Part shown: in pieces, positions 17,621 through 27,135 of the stretch
Layout: the number at the start of each line of letters is the position of its first letter
How positions within the stretch are numbered: position 1 is the first letter of the stretch
Assembly: GCF_001083805.1 (NCBI RefSeq)
Contig: NZ_JXSK01000005.1
Location: forward strand, 310,001 to 374,000
Length of the DNA stretch: 64,000 nucleotides
Direction: 5' to 3'
Source of the DNA: Photorhabdus luminescens subsp. luminescens
GTDB taxonomy: Bacteria; Pseudomonadota; Gammaproteobacteria; Enterobacterales; Enterobacteriaceae
Program-made: the position numbers and the translations under genes
The notes under the pieces: model-generated
What the model saw: the letters and a program-made list of their open reading frames with translations, nothing else
Told to the model about the DNA's origin: nothing
Database searches by the model: none

Positions 17621-19050
17621 GGGTTAACGCTCCTGTTTGCAGTCGTCTCCGTTGAGGGGGCGGTCATCGAGGCTTTTTCTGCCAGTACCGCCAGCAGGCC
17701 GGGTTCCCAGTGGGCGAGCGACAGGTGTTGCCCTGCCTGGAGCAGATGGCGGTAATGTTGTTGCGCCAGCGCATTCATTCCCGCCTGCTCCAGTAACTGA
17801 GCCGTCAGCAGTTGACCGTAGAAGTGATCCCGGGGTTCGGTCAGGTGTTGCTGATGTTGCTCCGCGGCGTTGAGCGCGGCTTCCAGTCCGTGTTGCTGAA
17901 AACAGTGCCAGATAGCCTCCTGTTCCTGAGCTGTGCCGCTGTTGACGGTGGCGGTCGCCGGGGGATGCAGCCAGTTCAGGGTGGCGTCTGAGATAAACGG
18001 GCTCATATCGGAGAAAGACAGGCGCTGTAAAACCGGCAGACGGTCGAGAAAGGCCCGGAGTTCATCGCGAATAGCGTCAGCCACGGCGCGGTAACCCAGT
18101 TTTTCGGCGGCCTGAGCGGCGAGAGCGTGGCCGTCAAGCCAGTAAGGGGCCAGTGTCAGACTCTGTTCTATCTGTTGCAGCAGGGATTTATCCGCCGCCG
18201 GGAGTTTCGCCAGATACTCTGCGGTACGGTCTGCCGAAGTCGGCGCCAGCGGTGTTTTGCCTGCGCCGTTCGCCATCGGCGCCGTAGTCAGGGTGTGCCA
18301 GATGGCATAGCGACGCAGACGGTAACCCACAGGGGAATCAGACTGGCATTCACACAGCAGGTCGGCCACGGTCAAGAGCGTTTGTTTCCAGGCTTTTTCA
18401 CTGGAACTGTCTACGGTGACATCTGGTATGGGGGGGGATGTCGATGCTGAAGTGTTTGCGGATTGTGCCGTCGTTTCTGTCGATTCAGCCGGCGCGGCAG
18501 CCGGTTTTGGCTCAGGTTTACGGGCATAGCGGGGGCGTAACTGGTCGATCTCTTTAGCCAGTGCCGGTTCATCGGTATGCCAGCATTGTGCCAGATGAGC
18601 CAGTGCGCCCTGCGCCTCTTCTCGCTGAGTCTCATCCGCCTGTTCGCAGAAGCCGGGTTGCGCAGAGTCAAAACGTTTAATCACCTGTTGTGCCAGGCGG
18701 CGCTTGAGCAATGGTTTTTGTGGCCAGGCTGTCTGCCAGTAATGTTGGATGTAATCGGCTAACAGCTCCATTGCCAGGATGAGTTCAGCGGGATTACTGC
18801 CGTGTTGCAGTGTCCGCAACAAATGCACCATCAGTCTGAAATCTTTGCTTTTTTCGCTGAATAATTGCAGAGCCTGACGCTGGAGCTCTTCAATATTAAT
18901 GCTGGAATGGGCCAGTGATCCCAGCTTAACCATTTCCCCATCAATATATTCCCAGGCGGGTTCGTTTTCATCCAGCTCCCGGCTGATGAGTTCATCCGAT
19001 AGAGGTGTCAGCAGGAGACCCTGCCAGTCAAATTGTTTCCTGATATCCAT
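17617..19050 (-). CDS. tssA: T6SS assembly protein TssA (ImpA/VasJ)
   Basis: A 477-residue soluble TssA. The N-terminal ImpA domain lies in about residues 25-140 (ENEPAWEYIDGEMVKLGSL, YWQTAWPQKPLLKRR). A Pro/Ala/Thr-rich linker with many Thr and Ser follows near 180-205, then a helical C-terminal domain. TssA proteins prime baseplate and sheath polymerisation. ATG 19050 was chosen because it lies five bases after the tagO stop and matches the family start; a TTG at 19062 would add four residues and overlap tagO. The tssM start overlaps its stop. Confidence 0.88.
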   Translation of the reverse strand: MDIRKQFDWQGLLLTPLSDELISRELDENEPAWEYIDGEMVKLGSLAHSSINIEELQRQALQLFSEKSKDFRLMVHLLRTLQHGSNPAELILAMELLADYIQHYWQTAWPQKPLLKRRLAQQVIKRFDSAQPGFCEQADETQREEAQGALAHLAQCWHTDEPALAKEIDQLRPRYARKPEPKPAAAPAESTETTAQSANTSASTSPPIPDVTVDSSSEKAWKQTLLTVADLLCECQSDSPVGYRLRRYAIWHTLTTAPMANGAGKTPLAPTSADRTAEYLAKLPAADKSLLQQIEQSLTLAPYWLDGHALAAQAAEKLGYRAVADAIRDELRAFLDRLPVLQRLSFSDMSPFISDATLNWLHPPATATVNSGTAQEQEAIWHCFQQHGLEAALNAAEQHQQHLTEPRDHFYGQLLTAQLLEQAGMNALAQQHYRHLLQAGQHLSLAHWEPGLLAVLAEKASMTAPSTETTANRSVNP

Positions 19051-19055
19051 TGGGA

Positions 19056-19703
19056 TCACCAACGACAGGCGGAGCGTAAAGGTTTCACCGCCTGTTCCAG
19101 TTGAGAAATGTTGAATGTCATGCGGTTTCCGTTGCTGGTTTTGATGGTCAGGGTTTTTCCTGTCATCAGTCGTTTTAGTTCTTCAATGCCTGGTAGTCCA
19201 CGGCTGGATTCCAGCAGGTAGCCGTTTTCGCGCAAGAACCAGTCAGCACTGAATTGGCTGATTTCCGTCGAAATCATCACAGTGCCATTATCTTGGGGTT
19301 TAGCCAGGGCAATTTGTATTCGGGTAATGTTATCGATACAACTCAGCATCAGTACTGGACGTGGTGGTGGAATACCAAGCGCGGGTGTGGTCAGTATGAC
19401 GCGAGTCGGTATGCTTTCAGATTGGGTGGTGATAAAACCGGTTGAATGGTCAGTTCGTTTCATCTCCTGTTCCATTGCTTGTTTCCAGACAGGGCCAGTT
19501 TTTTCTAACGGGATAACGGCAATATTATCCAGTTTATCCAATAGACGGTCATAGCAATCGAGTCTGACCAACGGTGACGATTCTGCCCGGCATTGCAACA
19601 AAGCAGGTAGTGAAGGTGCTGTTGTGGTTTCCTGAGCTGGCTGAATATCCGGTTTGCCTGTCAGAGAGGCGATTAATGAACTGACCAGTAACAGAAAACT
19701 CAT
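19056..19703 (-). CDS. tagO: T6SS-associated periplasmic protein TagO (VasI)
   Basis: A 215-residue protein with an N-terminal hydrophobic segment (MSFLLLVSSLIASL) that looks like a short signal peptide or anchor. The VasI family features follow: LLQCRAESSPLVRLDCYDRL near residue 35-55 and a C-terminal block GIEELKRLMTGKTLTIKT. Members are found beside tssA and tssM in many T6SS loci; their exact task is unsettled, and a periplasmic or envelope role is usual. Its start overlaps the stop of the VasH-like regulator by four bases (ATGA type), so it is translated from the same message. Confidence 0.82.
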   Translation of the reverse strand: MSFLLLVSSLIASLTGKPDIQPAQETTTAPSLPALLQCRAESSPLVRLDCYDRLLDKLDNIAVIPLEKTGPVWKQAMEQEMKRTDHSTGFITTQSESIPTRVILTTPALGIPPPRPVLMLSCIDNITRIQIALAKPQDNGTVMISTEISQFSADWFLRENGYLLESSRGLPGIEELKRLMTGKTLTIKTSNGNRMTFNISQLEQAVKPLRSACRW

Positions 19704-20500
19704 AATTTACACCTGTATTTCGCCAGTTTGTAAGTCAGTGTACGGGGCGCAATACCCAAGCTTGCGGCAATTTGTTTGGTGTTATTGCCATAAATATGTT
19801 GGCGTTGTATCAGTACGGCACATTCGAACTCTTCGAGTGCCTGAAGTAAATTGTCGATTTTGCTGTAATCGTGAGAGACACTGGCGGATGTTTTGTTTTC
19901 TGCGGTGGAGCTTAACGAAGCCAGCAGCTCATCAAGTTGTTTTTCTTTCTGGCGCTGTGTCTGAAAAACTTGGCGGATCTGGCGCAATTGTGCGCGCAGT
20001 TGTTCCAGTTCCTGCAATTTTTTCAATCGGTGTTGCATGACATGGCAGTAGATGTAAAACATGTTGCTATCGTCAACAAAACGATGGACATCTTTGGCAA
20101 AAACAGCAATCACGCCACACGCTTGCCCGTTGCAGTTAAACAACGGGATTGCATGTAGGCCGCAGCGGTTAGGCAGTTCTTCGACGAAGAGGCGAAAGTT
20201 TCGATTGTCTATTCGTACCCCTTGATTGAGCGATCCCCAAGTTGTGGGGGTGCCTTTATACAATATTTGTACCAGTGGATGGTTGATATCACCGATATTG
20301 ACATCCAGTTGCAGCGCGCTTATCTGATTGGGTGCTGGCAGCCGGTAGCATTCCAGACGGTTTTCATTCACGTTAAGCAGAGAGACCAGCAAGGCGTCAA
20401 AACGCTGGCGTTGGTGATTCACCTGGAGAAAGTGATGAACCAGTTGCTCGATAGAGTCATTTTCCAGTAACGCTAATGCGCTTTTCAGCCGTTGTTTCAT
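19700..20500 (-). CDS. VasH-like regulator lacking the AAA+ domain
   Basis: A 266-residue protein with a GAF-like sensor domain (about 20-165, ending FVDDSNMFYIYCHVMQHRL), a coiled coil (about 165-205) and a Fis-type helix-turn-helix at the very end (NTKQIAASLGIAPRTLTYKL). Full-length VasH, the sigma-54 activator of T6SS genes in Vibrio, carries a central AAA+ ATPase with a GAFTGA loop between these two parts; here it is absent with no frameshift. The protein could bind DNA but not remodel sigma-54 holoenzyme, so it may be a repressor, a sigma-70 co-regulator or an antagonist. It lies between clpV and tagO, the usual vasH position, overlapping both by four bases. Confidence 0.8.
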   Translation of the reverse strand: MKQRLKSALALLENDSIEQLVHHFLQVNHQRQRFDALLVSLLNVNENRLECYRLPAPNQISALQLDVNIGDINHPLVQILYKGTPTTWGSLNQGVRIDNRNFRLFVEELPNRCGLHAIPLFNCNGQACGVIAVFAKDVHRFVDDSNMFYIYCHVMQHRLKKLQELEQLRAQLRQIRQVFQTQRQKEKQLDELLASLSSTAENKTSASVSHDYSKIDNLLQALEEFECAVLIQRQHIYGNNTKQIAASLGIAPRTLTYKLAKYRCKL

Positions 20501-23142
20501 GGTGTCTCCTCAACCACTGCGTTGAATTGATGGTCGTTAACGGTTAGCTGGATAGTGCTGATCTGCTTGCCGGCCGCCATTTTTTGCAGCAACAGCAGAG
20601 ATAACGGCGGCAATAAAGCGCCATCAATGATCGATTCCAGCATGCGTGCGCCATTTTCAGCCCGGGTTGCTCGTTGCAGTATCTCTTCAACCACATCATC
20701 ACTAAGGGTAACTTCGGCATTGAAGCGTTGACGCAATAGGCTATCGAGGCGCGCCAGTTTGCCCTGAATAATGGTTTTCAGGGTGTCGTATCCCAACGGT
20801 AGATAAGGCACTACTTCCATTCGCGCTAGTAATGCTGGTTTGAAGAAAGCCGCCAGTTCAGGATAAAGCAGGTCATTCATCTCTTCTGGTTTATCGGCAT
20901 TATCGACGATAGTTTGATAGCCCAGGTTGGAGGTTAAAAAGAAGACCACATTTTTACAGTCAATGACTCGGCCTTCCCCATCGGCTAACTCACCTTTATC
21001 GAAAGCTTGGTAGAACAGGTTCAGTACATCAGGATGGGCTTTTTCCACTTCATCAAGTAGGACGACGGAATAAGGTTTCTGGCGAATAGCTTCGGTAAGT
21101 ACGCCACCTTCCCCATATCCGACATAGCCCGGAGGGGAACCAATCAGGCGGGAAACGGTGTGTTTTTCCTGAAATTCCGACATATTGATAGTGGTCAGAT
21201 ATTGACGTCCACCAAACATTAATTCCGCAATCTGTAAAACGGTTTCGGTTTTACCAACACCACTTGGTCCTACCAACAAGAAGGCGCCCAATGGACGACC
21301 GGGACGGCGCAGGTCGGCTCTGGCAGTCAATAAATGTTGATGCAGGCATTTAATAGCAAGATCTTGTCCTTTTATGCTTTGTCCCAAATGAATTGGCAGT
21401 TCAGTCACCACGGAGAGTTCACTTTGTGACAGGCGATTAAGTGGTACGCCAGTCCATTCAGCGATAACCGCCGCAATCTGGTTCTTATCCACATGAGGAG
21501 AAACGAGCGTTTGTTGTTGCTGTAATTGTTCCAACTGTTCATTAAGTTCAGCCAATTGTGCAATCAACTCTTCAGTTGTTATCTCGGTCGATGTTTCGCT
21601 TTCTTCTGCTTGGTTGGTCAATTCTGTTTCGTTGGTTAATAGCTGATGGCGTAGCTCAATAATTTGCTGAACCAATTGCTGTTGCTGCTGCCAACTGGTT
21701 TCCAGTTCAGCCAATTTCTCCGTGGTTTCTTGCTGTTGTTGCCGCAGTTCATCCAGTCTATCAGTGTGCTGATTGAGTCCCATGCGCTGTTCCCTTGCCA
21801 GCACGTCTGATTCCATTTGCTGCTGATGCAGTTGGTTTTTCAGGGCAGAAATTTGGCGCGGAGGTGAAGTCAAGTTGATGGCGACGCGGGCACAAGCGGT
21901 ATCCAGCACATCAATAGCTTTGTCTGGTAACTGGCGTCCAGAGAGGTAACGGTCGCTTAATACCGCAGAGGCTTTTAGCGCTTCATCATCGATTAATACG
22001 CCATGAGAATGTTCATAGATTGCCCGCAGGCCACGCATAATAATGATGGCTTCTTCCGCAGTCGGTTCAGCCACTTTAACGAGTTGAAAACGGCGGGAGA
22101 GAGCCGCATCTTTTTCGAAATATTTTTTGTATTCGCCCCAAGTGGTTGCAGCGATTGTTTTCAACTCACCACGTGCCAGAGCAGGTTTTAGCAGGTTGGA
22201 GATATCCAGTCCGCCTTGTTGATTACCTGCGCCAATCAGGGTATGAGCTTCATCGATGAATAGAATAATCGGTACGGATGACTGATTTATTTCATTCATA
22301 ATGCCTTTGAAACGTTTTTCAAATTCACCTTTTACCGCTGCACCTGCCTGTAATGCCCCCAGATCCAACGTCATCAATTCACTGTTACGCAGTTTTTCTG
22401 GTACTCGGTTGTCGATAATGCGTAGAGCTAACCCTTCAATGAGCGCACTTTTACCGACGCCTGCTTCACCCACTACAATTGGGTTATTTTTACGGCGACG
22501 GCAGAGAATATCGATCATCAGGTCGATTTCTCTGTCACGGCATAGAACAGGATCGAGTTTTCCCTGACGAGCTTGTTCTGTCATATTTTGAGTAAAACGG
22601 GCGAGCAGGCTATCACTGCTGGCGGCAGCTTTGCCCTGCCCGTTTTTATCGCTTTCCACAACTGGTTGTTCGGCAGAACCCGCTGTCCATTGGGCAAAAT
22701 TCTGGCGTAACAATTCGCGGTTTATTCCCGATAAAAGACGTGCCGATTGTGGTGTCAGGTAGCGTAACGGGCTGAACAGCAAGGTCATCAGCATGACGCC
22801 GCTGCGTAATTCCTGATGTTGCATCTCAGTCGATGCTAACAGCCAGCTATCCTGTAACCACTCCACCAGCATTGGAGAGAAGTTAGGATAGGCCTGAACC
22901 ATTGCTTGATGGTGAGGGATCATCTGATCAAGTTGTTCTTTCAGTAGATCACTATCCACTTCTGCTTGATTGAGGATCGTTCTGACATCACTAAGAGGCG
23001 TGTTGATCATTTGCAGTAGTAACTGAGAAACAGTGATCTCAGGTTGTTGCTGGCTGACACACTGCGCTGCTGCTGCTTCTAGAGCGTGCCGAGTCATCGG
23101 ATTTAAGCGATTAACTAATGTAGGTAGATCAATCTGAATCAT
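20497..23142 (-). CDS. clpV: T6SS sheath-disassembly ATPase ClpV (TssH)
   Basis: An 881-residue AAA+ unfoldase. It has an N-domain (1-155) that binds the contracted TssC sheath, a first ATPase with Walker A GEAGVGKS (225-232), a Gln-rich coiled-coil M domain (about 420-560), and a second ATPase with [10 protein letters not shown] followed by [13 protein letters not shown]. It recycles contracted sheath for another firing round. The length agrees with ClpV proteins. It lacks a ClpP-binding tripeptide loop that I can recognise, as expected. The start lies 10 bases after the tssL stop. Confidence 0.95.
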   Translation of the reverse strand: MIQIDLPTLVNRLNPMTRHALEAAAAQCVSQQQPEITVSQLLLQMINTPLSDVRTILNQAEVDSDLLKEQLDQMIPHHQAMVQAYPNFSPMLVEWLQDSWLLASTEMQHQELRSGVMLMTLLFSPLRYLTPQSARLLSGINRELLRQNFAQWTAGSAEQPVVESDKNGQGKAAASSDSLLARFTQNMTEQARQGKLDPVLCRDREIDLMIDILCRRRKNNPIVVGEAGVGKSALIEGLALRIIDNRVPEKLRNSELMTLDLGALQAGAAVKGEFEKRFKGIMNEINQSSVPIILFIDEAHTLIGAGNQQGGLDISNLLKPALARGELKTIAATTWGEYKKYFEKDAALSRRFQLVKVAEPTAEEAIIIMRGLRAIYEHSHGVLIDDEALKASAVLSDRYLSGRQLPDKAIDVLDTACARVAINLTSPPRQISALKNQLHQQQMESDVLAREQRMGLNQHTDRLDELRQQQQETTEKLAELETSWQQQQQLVQQIIELRHQLLTNETELTNQAEESETSTEITTEELIAQLAELNEQLEQLQQQQTLVSPHVDKNQIAAVIAEWTGVPLNRLSQSELSVVTELPIHLGQSIKGQDLAIKCLHQHLLTARADLRRPGRPLGAFLLVGPSGVGKTETVLQIAELMFGGRQYLTTINMSEFQEKHTVSRLIGSPPGYVGYGEGGVLTEAIRQKPYSVVLLDEVEKAHPDVLNLFYQAFDKGELADGEGRVIDCKNVVFFLTSNLGYQTIVDNADKPEEMNDLLYPELAAFFKPALLARMEVVPYLPLGYDTLKTIIQGKLARLDSLLRQRFNAEVTLSDDVVEEILQRATRAENGARMLESIIDGALLPPLSLLLLQKMAAGKQISTIQLTVNDHQFNAVVEETP

Positions 23143-23152
23143 CGGTTCTTTC

Positions 23153-23923
23153 CTAGCTCAGTAAGTTATTTAGCTGTTGTAAGATGTTCTGGGTTTGGTT
23201 ATGCAGACGGATAGCATAGAAGCCATAAATTACAGCGAGCAGGGCAGTACCGCTCCAGAACAGATGTTTAATGGTCAGACGCTTACCCAAGCGATAGCGA
23301 TCATCACGCTCATTGGCGTTACTGTGGAGAATGATGGGTGGAGCTTCGCCCCGTAGCGCATGCAGTTGTTGGTGTAATCGACGGAATAAACGCTCAAAGT
23401 CGTCACTTTTCTGCGAGGTCACTTTGTAGCGACCACGATAGCCAAGACAGAAACAGAGATAGATAAACTCCAGCAGATGTTGATAGCGCTGAGATTCACC
23501 CATCAAACGATCTAGTAGCAGAAAGACTTTTTCACCACCCCAGGTTTCGTTATGGAATTGAACTAACAGTGATTGTTGCAACCAGCCGTTCTGACTGTTC
23601 CAGCCATGCCCCAGTGCGGTTTCATCAATGAAGGTGCAGAGCATATAGCGGAAAGAGACAATCGCGCCTGGTTCATAACCTTTGGTTTGTAGAAGTTGCT
23701 CGATTGCTTGGATATCAGTAACGACCTGTTGATAAAGTTGGTCTGGCAGCGGTTGATCACCCATGTCTTTTAAACGCATGACCATACCAAGCAGCGGTGT
23801 GGCGGCATCGATCATCGGGTTCAGGCTTTCTCCACGTAGCGGTAACTGGTACTGACGGTGTAGAGTCGTATCGGTTTCCGTCTGCATCAGAATGGCGTTA
23901 TCATTCATGGCTTCGGTTTTCAT
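23153..23923 (-). CDS. tssL: T6SS inner-membrane protein TssL (DotU/IcmH)
   Basis: A 256-residue protein with the cytoplasmic DotU domain (about 30-205; FRYMLCTFIDETALGHGW, ETWGGEKVF) and one C-terminal transmembrane helix at about 220-238 (HLFWSGTALLAVIYGFYAI), followed by a short tail. There is no OmpA-like peptidoglycan-binding domain, so cell-wall anchoring must come from another protein or not be used. TssL pairs with TssM and docks the baseplate. The start overlaps the tssK stop by one base (TAATG). Confidence 0.93.
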   Translation of the reverse strand: MKTEAMNDNAILMQTETDTTLHRQYQLPLRGESLNPMIDAATPLLGMVMRLKDMGDQPLPDQLYQQVVTDIQAIEQLLQTKGYEPGAIVSFRYMLCTFIDETALGHGWNSQNGWLQQSLLVQFHNETWGGEKVFLLLDRLMGESQRYQHLLEFIYLCFCLGYRGRYKVTSQKSDDFERLFRRLHQQLHALRGEAPPIILHSNANERDDRYRLGKRLTIKHLFWSGTALLAVIYGFYAIRLHNQTQNILQQLNNLLS

Positions 23924-25275
23924 TAGGCACTCCCATTCCTAACCGCCCAGAACTGCATGTCTAATCCTGGGAATTCTCCCGAAACGTGAAAGGCGATGGA
24001 GTTACCTTTTAGAATGTCTTTCCATGCGTCGCCTTGTTGATCAAGCCGAAAGTAGGTGTAACCAGCATGATAAGGCAACTGACGTGGGGCAGAGGGAAGC
24101 GCAACCAGTGCTACAGCAGGCAGCTGGATGCTGACCATTTCGCGGATCCTTTCAGCCGATGTAACTTTAGTCTGTTTAGCAAACTGGCGGAGTAATTGAT
24201 CATGTGGAACCTGCGCGCGGATTGCCAGAATAAATTCCGCGTTAGTCAAGACATTACGATCATGGATGTGCGCTACCCGGATACCATTGGCTTGAGTTTG
24301 GAGCTTAATCGGAATCGCTCGCGGGGTCAGCACAACGCCCATTGCTTCGCGCATGATGATCATGACTTCCTCGAATGTTTCAGTCAGATTGTCGTGTTTG
24401 TAAATCGGCACATTGCCGACCTGACGGGATTCATGAGTGAATGTTCTCAGTTCACCACAGGTTTGGATCAACTGAGTGAAAAAATCTTGTGGATGTAAAA
24501 TGGCTTGTCCTGCGTAGTGGGTAAACCACGGCTGAACTCGGTTGACTAGTTGGAGCATCATAAATTCAGCAACATCAGCAACTCCTTGCTGTCCGGGAGA
24601 ACCAATCTGGTTAGCGAGTGATCTACCTCGTTCTGTCATCGCCCTATCCACTTCATCTATATAATTTTTTAATTGAGTGGAGACCCTGATGGATGTACAG
24701 GTTGGTACGAAATCGTCATTCAGTATGATAGTTCCGGTAGGAAGCTTTTCTCTTATCTGGCATAGCGGTAGTACGGAAAAAGCGCTGAGATCTTCTGAGC
24801 CTTGTTTCAAAATCGGCGTCAGTTGCGCCAGCATGACTTGGCTGATGTCACCGCCATCTGTATGCAGGTCACGGATATCTTCCATATGTTCACGGTAGCG
24901 CACAGCTCCTGCATGATTGGATTCTGAATGAGAGATTTCGTTGAGAATATCGTTGGTTATTGGCAGTGCCAGGTAGATATCTTTACTGTTGTTCTCATGA
25001 ATATTCACAACATCAAGTGGTTGAGGAGTCGCATCCTGATGAGGAATTGAGAACACTGTGCCATCTGGCATAATACCGCTGGCCTCGATGATACCGATAC
25101 GCCCCAGAGCGAGAAGGTCTGCGTCGAGTGTCAAGGAACTGAAGCCGTAACTATAGCTGGTTAAGGACGTCAAGCGACTGTGAGCTAAATAGTCATTATG
25201 TTTTTGTTGTTGCTGAAAGTGTTGTGGCTTGATGAATAATCCTTCGCGCCAAATTACCCGATTCTTACCTGGCAT
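23923..25275 (-). CDS. tssK: T6SS baseplate protein TssK
   Basis: A 450-residue protein of the ImpJ/VasE family. It begins VIWREGLFIKPQHFQQQQKHND, continues with a shoulder domain and ends with the neck/head domain (PYHAGYTYFRLDQQGDAW...). TssK trimers tie the baseplate wedges (TssE, F, G) to the TssL/TssM membrane complex. The gene stands between tssJ and tssL, as in most loci, two bases after the tssJ stop. Length and both terminal blocks are as expected. Confidence 0.95.
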   Translation of the reverse strand: MPGKNRVIWREGLFIKPQHFQQQQKHNDYLAHSRLTSLTSYSYGFSSLTLDADLLALGRIGIIEASGIMPDGTVFSIPHQDATPQPLDVVNIHENNSKDIYLALPITNDILNEISHSESNHAGAVRYREHMEDIRDLHTDGGDISQVMLAQLTPILKQGSEDLSAFSVLPLCQIREKLPTGTIILNDDFVPTCTSIRVSTQLKNYIDEVDRAMTERGRSLANQIGSPGQQGVADVAEFMMLQLVNRVQPWFTHYAGQAILHPQDFFTQLIQTCGELRTFTHESRQVGNVPIYKHDNLTETFEEVMIIMREAMGVVLTPRAIPIKLQTQANGIRVAHIHDRNVLTNAEFILAIRAQVPHDQLLRQFAKQTKVTSAERIREMVSIQLPAVALVALPSAPRQLPYHAGYTYFRLDQQGDAWKDILKGNSIAFHVSGEFPGLDMQFWAVRNGSA

Positions 25276-25277
25276 AG

Positions 25278-25844
25278 TTATTGTTCCTCTTTTCTAAGTT
25301 CAACTTCGTTCGCTCTGATGTGCACCAGAATGTTGTATTGCTGTCCTGTGTCTTTCACACGGATGACCTTTTTCCATTCGGATTGATTAATATCGGCATA
25401 GCGAACGATAACGCCGATGTAACGGCTATTTTTTTCCAGTGGGATGACTGTCAGTGGTTTGTATTGCCCCGGCAATAAGGTGTAATCCTGATGGTCGATA
25501 TAATTTTTCCCCAGCGCTTTATCCAGCTTGTCACTCGCCAATTGGTCATAATCAGCGGCAAGTAGACGGGAATCTTCACTAAGATAGAGCAGATGCATTT
25601 CAACCGGAGTGGCTTCTCCATTTTTATTAGGGTTGATATCAGGTTCTGCCAGCAAAGTGATCGCAACGGTGGAAGGTAAGTTCGCAGGTTGACCAACAGG
25701 AGTTGATGGGTCCCAGACTACCTGTCCGACTTTCTTCGTTGCCTGCCATGCACCGCTACAACCACTTAACATTAGCGCTGCCAGCAATACAAACCCTACG
25801 GTATAACTACCGGACCATGAGATATTACTGCCGGAGCGCTTCAT
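25278..25844 (-). CDS. tssJ: T6SS outer-membrane lipoprotein TssJ (SciN/VasD)
   Basis: A 188-residue lipoprotein. A signal peptide with lipobox LSGC puts the lipidated cysteine at C29. The mature part is the transthyretin-like TssJ domain (TVAITLLAEPDINPN, ... PVEMHLLYLSEDSRLLAADYD). TssJ hangs from the outer membrane and binds the periplasmic end of TssM. The start overlaps the tagH stop by one base. The N-terminal region before the hydrophobic core is rather long, with a lysine-arginine pair at the start. Confidence 0.92.
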   Translation of the reverse strand: MKRSGSNISWSGSYTVGFVLLAALMLSGCSGAWQATKKVGQVVWDPSTPVGQPANLPSTVAITLLAEPDINPNKNGEATPVEMHLLYLSEDSRLLAADYDQLASDKLDKALGKNYIDHQDYTLLPGQYKPLTVIPLEKNSRYIGVIVRYADINQSEWKKVIRVKDTGQQYNILVHIRANEVELRKEEQ

Positions 25845-27130
25845 TACTGGCTATCCTCTAAACCTTGACGCAGAGCACGGTCATAAGCTTGTTCATAGAC
25901 TTCACCGAACAGTTTTTCGAACCCTTGTTGACGACTGGAAGCCAGTTCGCGGTAGTAACTGGTGTACATTTCCCATGCCCAGGTTGCATCTTTTTCCTGC
26001 GTCTCATTACTGCGGCGGTACTGGGAGAAACGACTCAGTAGATGTTCCGGTGAGAAAGCATCCAGCATAGTGTTCAAGGCGGCAGTGATCGCAATCCGGT
26101 TAGCCTGATAGTGTAATTGCAAGTTATGTAAGCTTTCAGCGACAGCGGAGGGGGCAGAGAGATGTACTGGGCTTTTTTGATCCGCAAACATCACTTGCAT
26201 AGTGGTGTTGTAATCCATGTTCAGTCGTAGCGGATTATCTTCAATAGGTCGCAATTGTTTATCTCGTAGCCCATGCTGTGTACGCTGCAATACCAGCAAA
26301 CCTTCAATGGCCGCTTTCATGGTTTTACCCATTTCTTCCAGAAAATCGTTTGCCTGCTGGCTATTATGCAAAGGCAATTGTGTGTTCAACCCTCGCATCA
26401 GGGGGGTGATAGCAACATGTTGCTGTTCCATGTCCTGAAACTGTTCATTAAAAGGCGAAGAGATACCGGGTAAATCAACAAAATCCTGATCCATAGCATT
26501 GCCTCTGTTATCTAAGAGGGAAGAGAAAAATAATGGGGCCTGGGAACGGCCTTGTTGCAGACTGCGGTCTACCTCGTTATCCACTGGTGTTTGGCTCAGT
26601 GTGGTCAGATTTTCGCTATCGAGAACCTTGAGCGGATCATGGCTGAAATCATGCTTGATCGTGGTTGCTAAAAGACTATGATCGGTGAAATTGGTATCCT
26701 GAACGGGATCTTTCTCCATCATGGCGTCCAGTGGATTGCTATAGCTGGAGACCAGTGATTCCGGTGGTACTGTCATGGGATCAGTCCGATCTGCGTCGGA
26801 AAAACTGATATAGCTTTTGATGACGAGTTTACCGATAGTAATTTCATCCGCTTGTTGCAGGCGGATAAAACCAGCGCCAGAAGTCAGGGGTGACTGATTC
26901 ACAAACAGGGGGCCAGCGATCATTTGTAAGCAGAATGCGCCATCACGCCACTGGATAGTAAATTGTGACGGATTGATATTCCCCTTTTGATCTTGAACGG
27001 ACCAAAGATGGCTCTCACTGCTGCCGACTGTGCCGCCTTGAGTAGAGAATAGGCAGCTAGCCGCTTTGCCACTTTCCAGTTGATCGCTGTTGATCACTCG
27101 TAATGAGAGAGTTGGTTGTTGTTTTTCCAT
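25844..27130 (-). CDS. tagH: T6SS FHA-domain protein TagH (ImpI/VasC)
   Basis: A 428-residue protein with an N-terminal forkhead-associated domain (about 1-105; FSTQGGTVGSSESHLW, ITIGKLVIKSY) and a C-terminal T6SS-specific domain (about 230-425). FHA domains bind phosphothreonine; TagH is the post-translational regulatory partner in systems with the kinase PpkA, but no kinase or phosphatase gene is seen in this cluster. ATG 27130, five bases after the tssG stop, was chosen over the upstream 27199 start, which would overlap tssG by 64 bases. Confidence 0.88.
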   Translation of the reverse strand: MEKQQPTLSLRVINSDQLESGKAASCLFSTQGGTVGSSESHLWSVQDQKGNINPSQFTIQWRDGAFCLQMIAGPLFVNQSPLTSGAGFIRLQQADEITIGKLVIKSYISFSDADRTDPMTVPPESLVSSYSNPLDAMMEKDPVQDTNFTDHSLLATTIKHDFSHDPLKVLDSENLTTLSQTPVDNEVDRSLQQGRSQAPLFFSSLLDNRGNAMDQDFVDLPGISSPFNEQFQDMEQQHVAITPLMRGLNTQLPLHNSQQANDFLEEMGKTMKAAIEGLLVLQRTQHGLRDKQLRPIEDNPLRLNMDYNTTMQVMFADQKSPVHLSAPSAVAESLHNLQLHYQANRIAITAALNTMLDAFSPEHLLSRFSQYRRSNETQEKDATWAWEMYTSYYRELASSRQQGFEKLFGEVYEQAYDRALRQGLEDSQ

Positions 27131-27135
27131 TGTCT

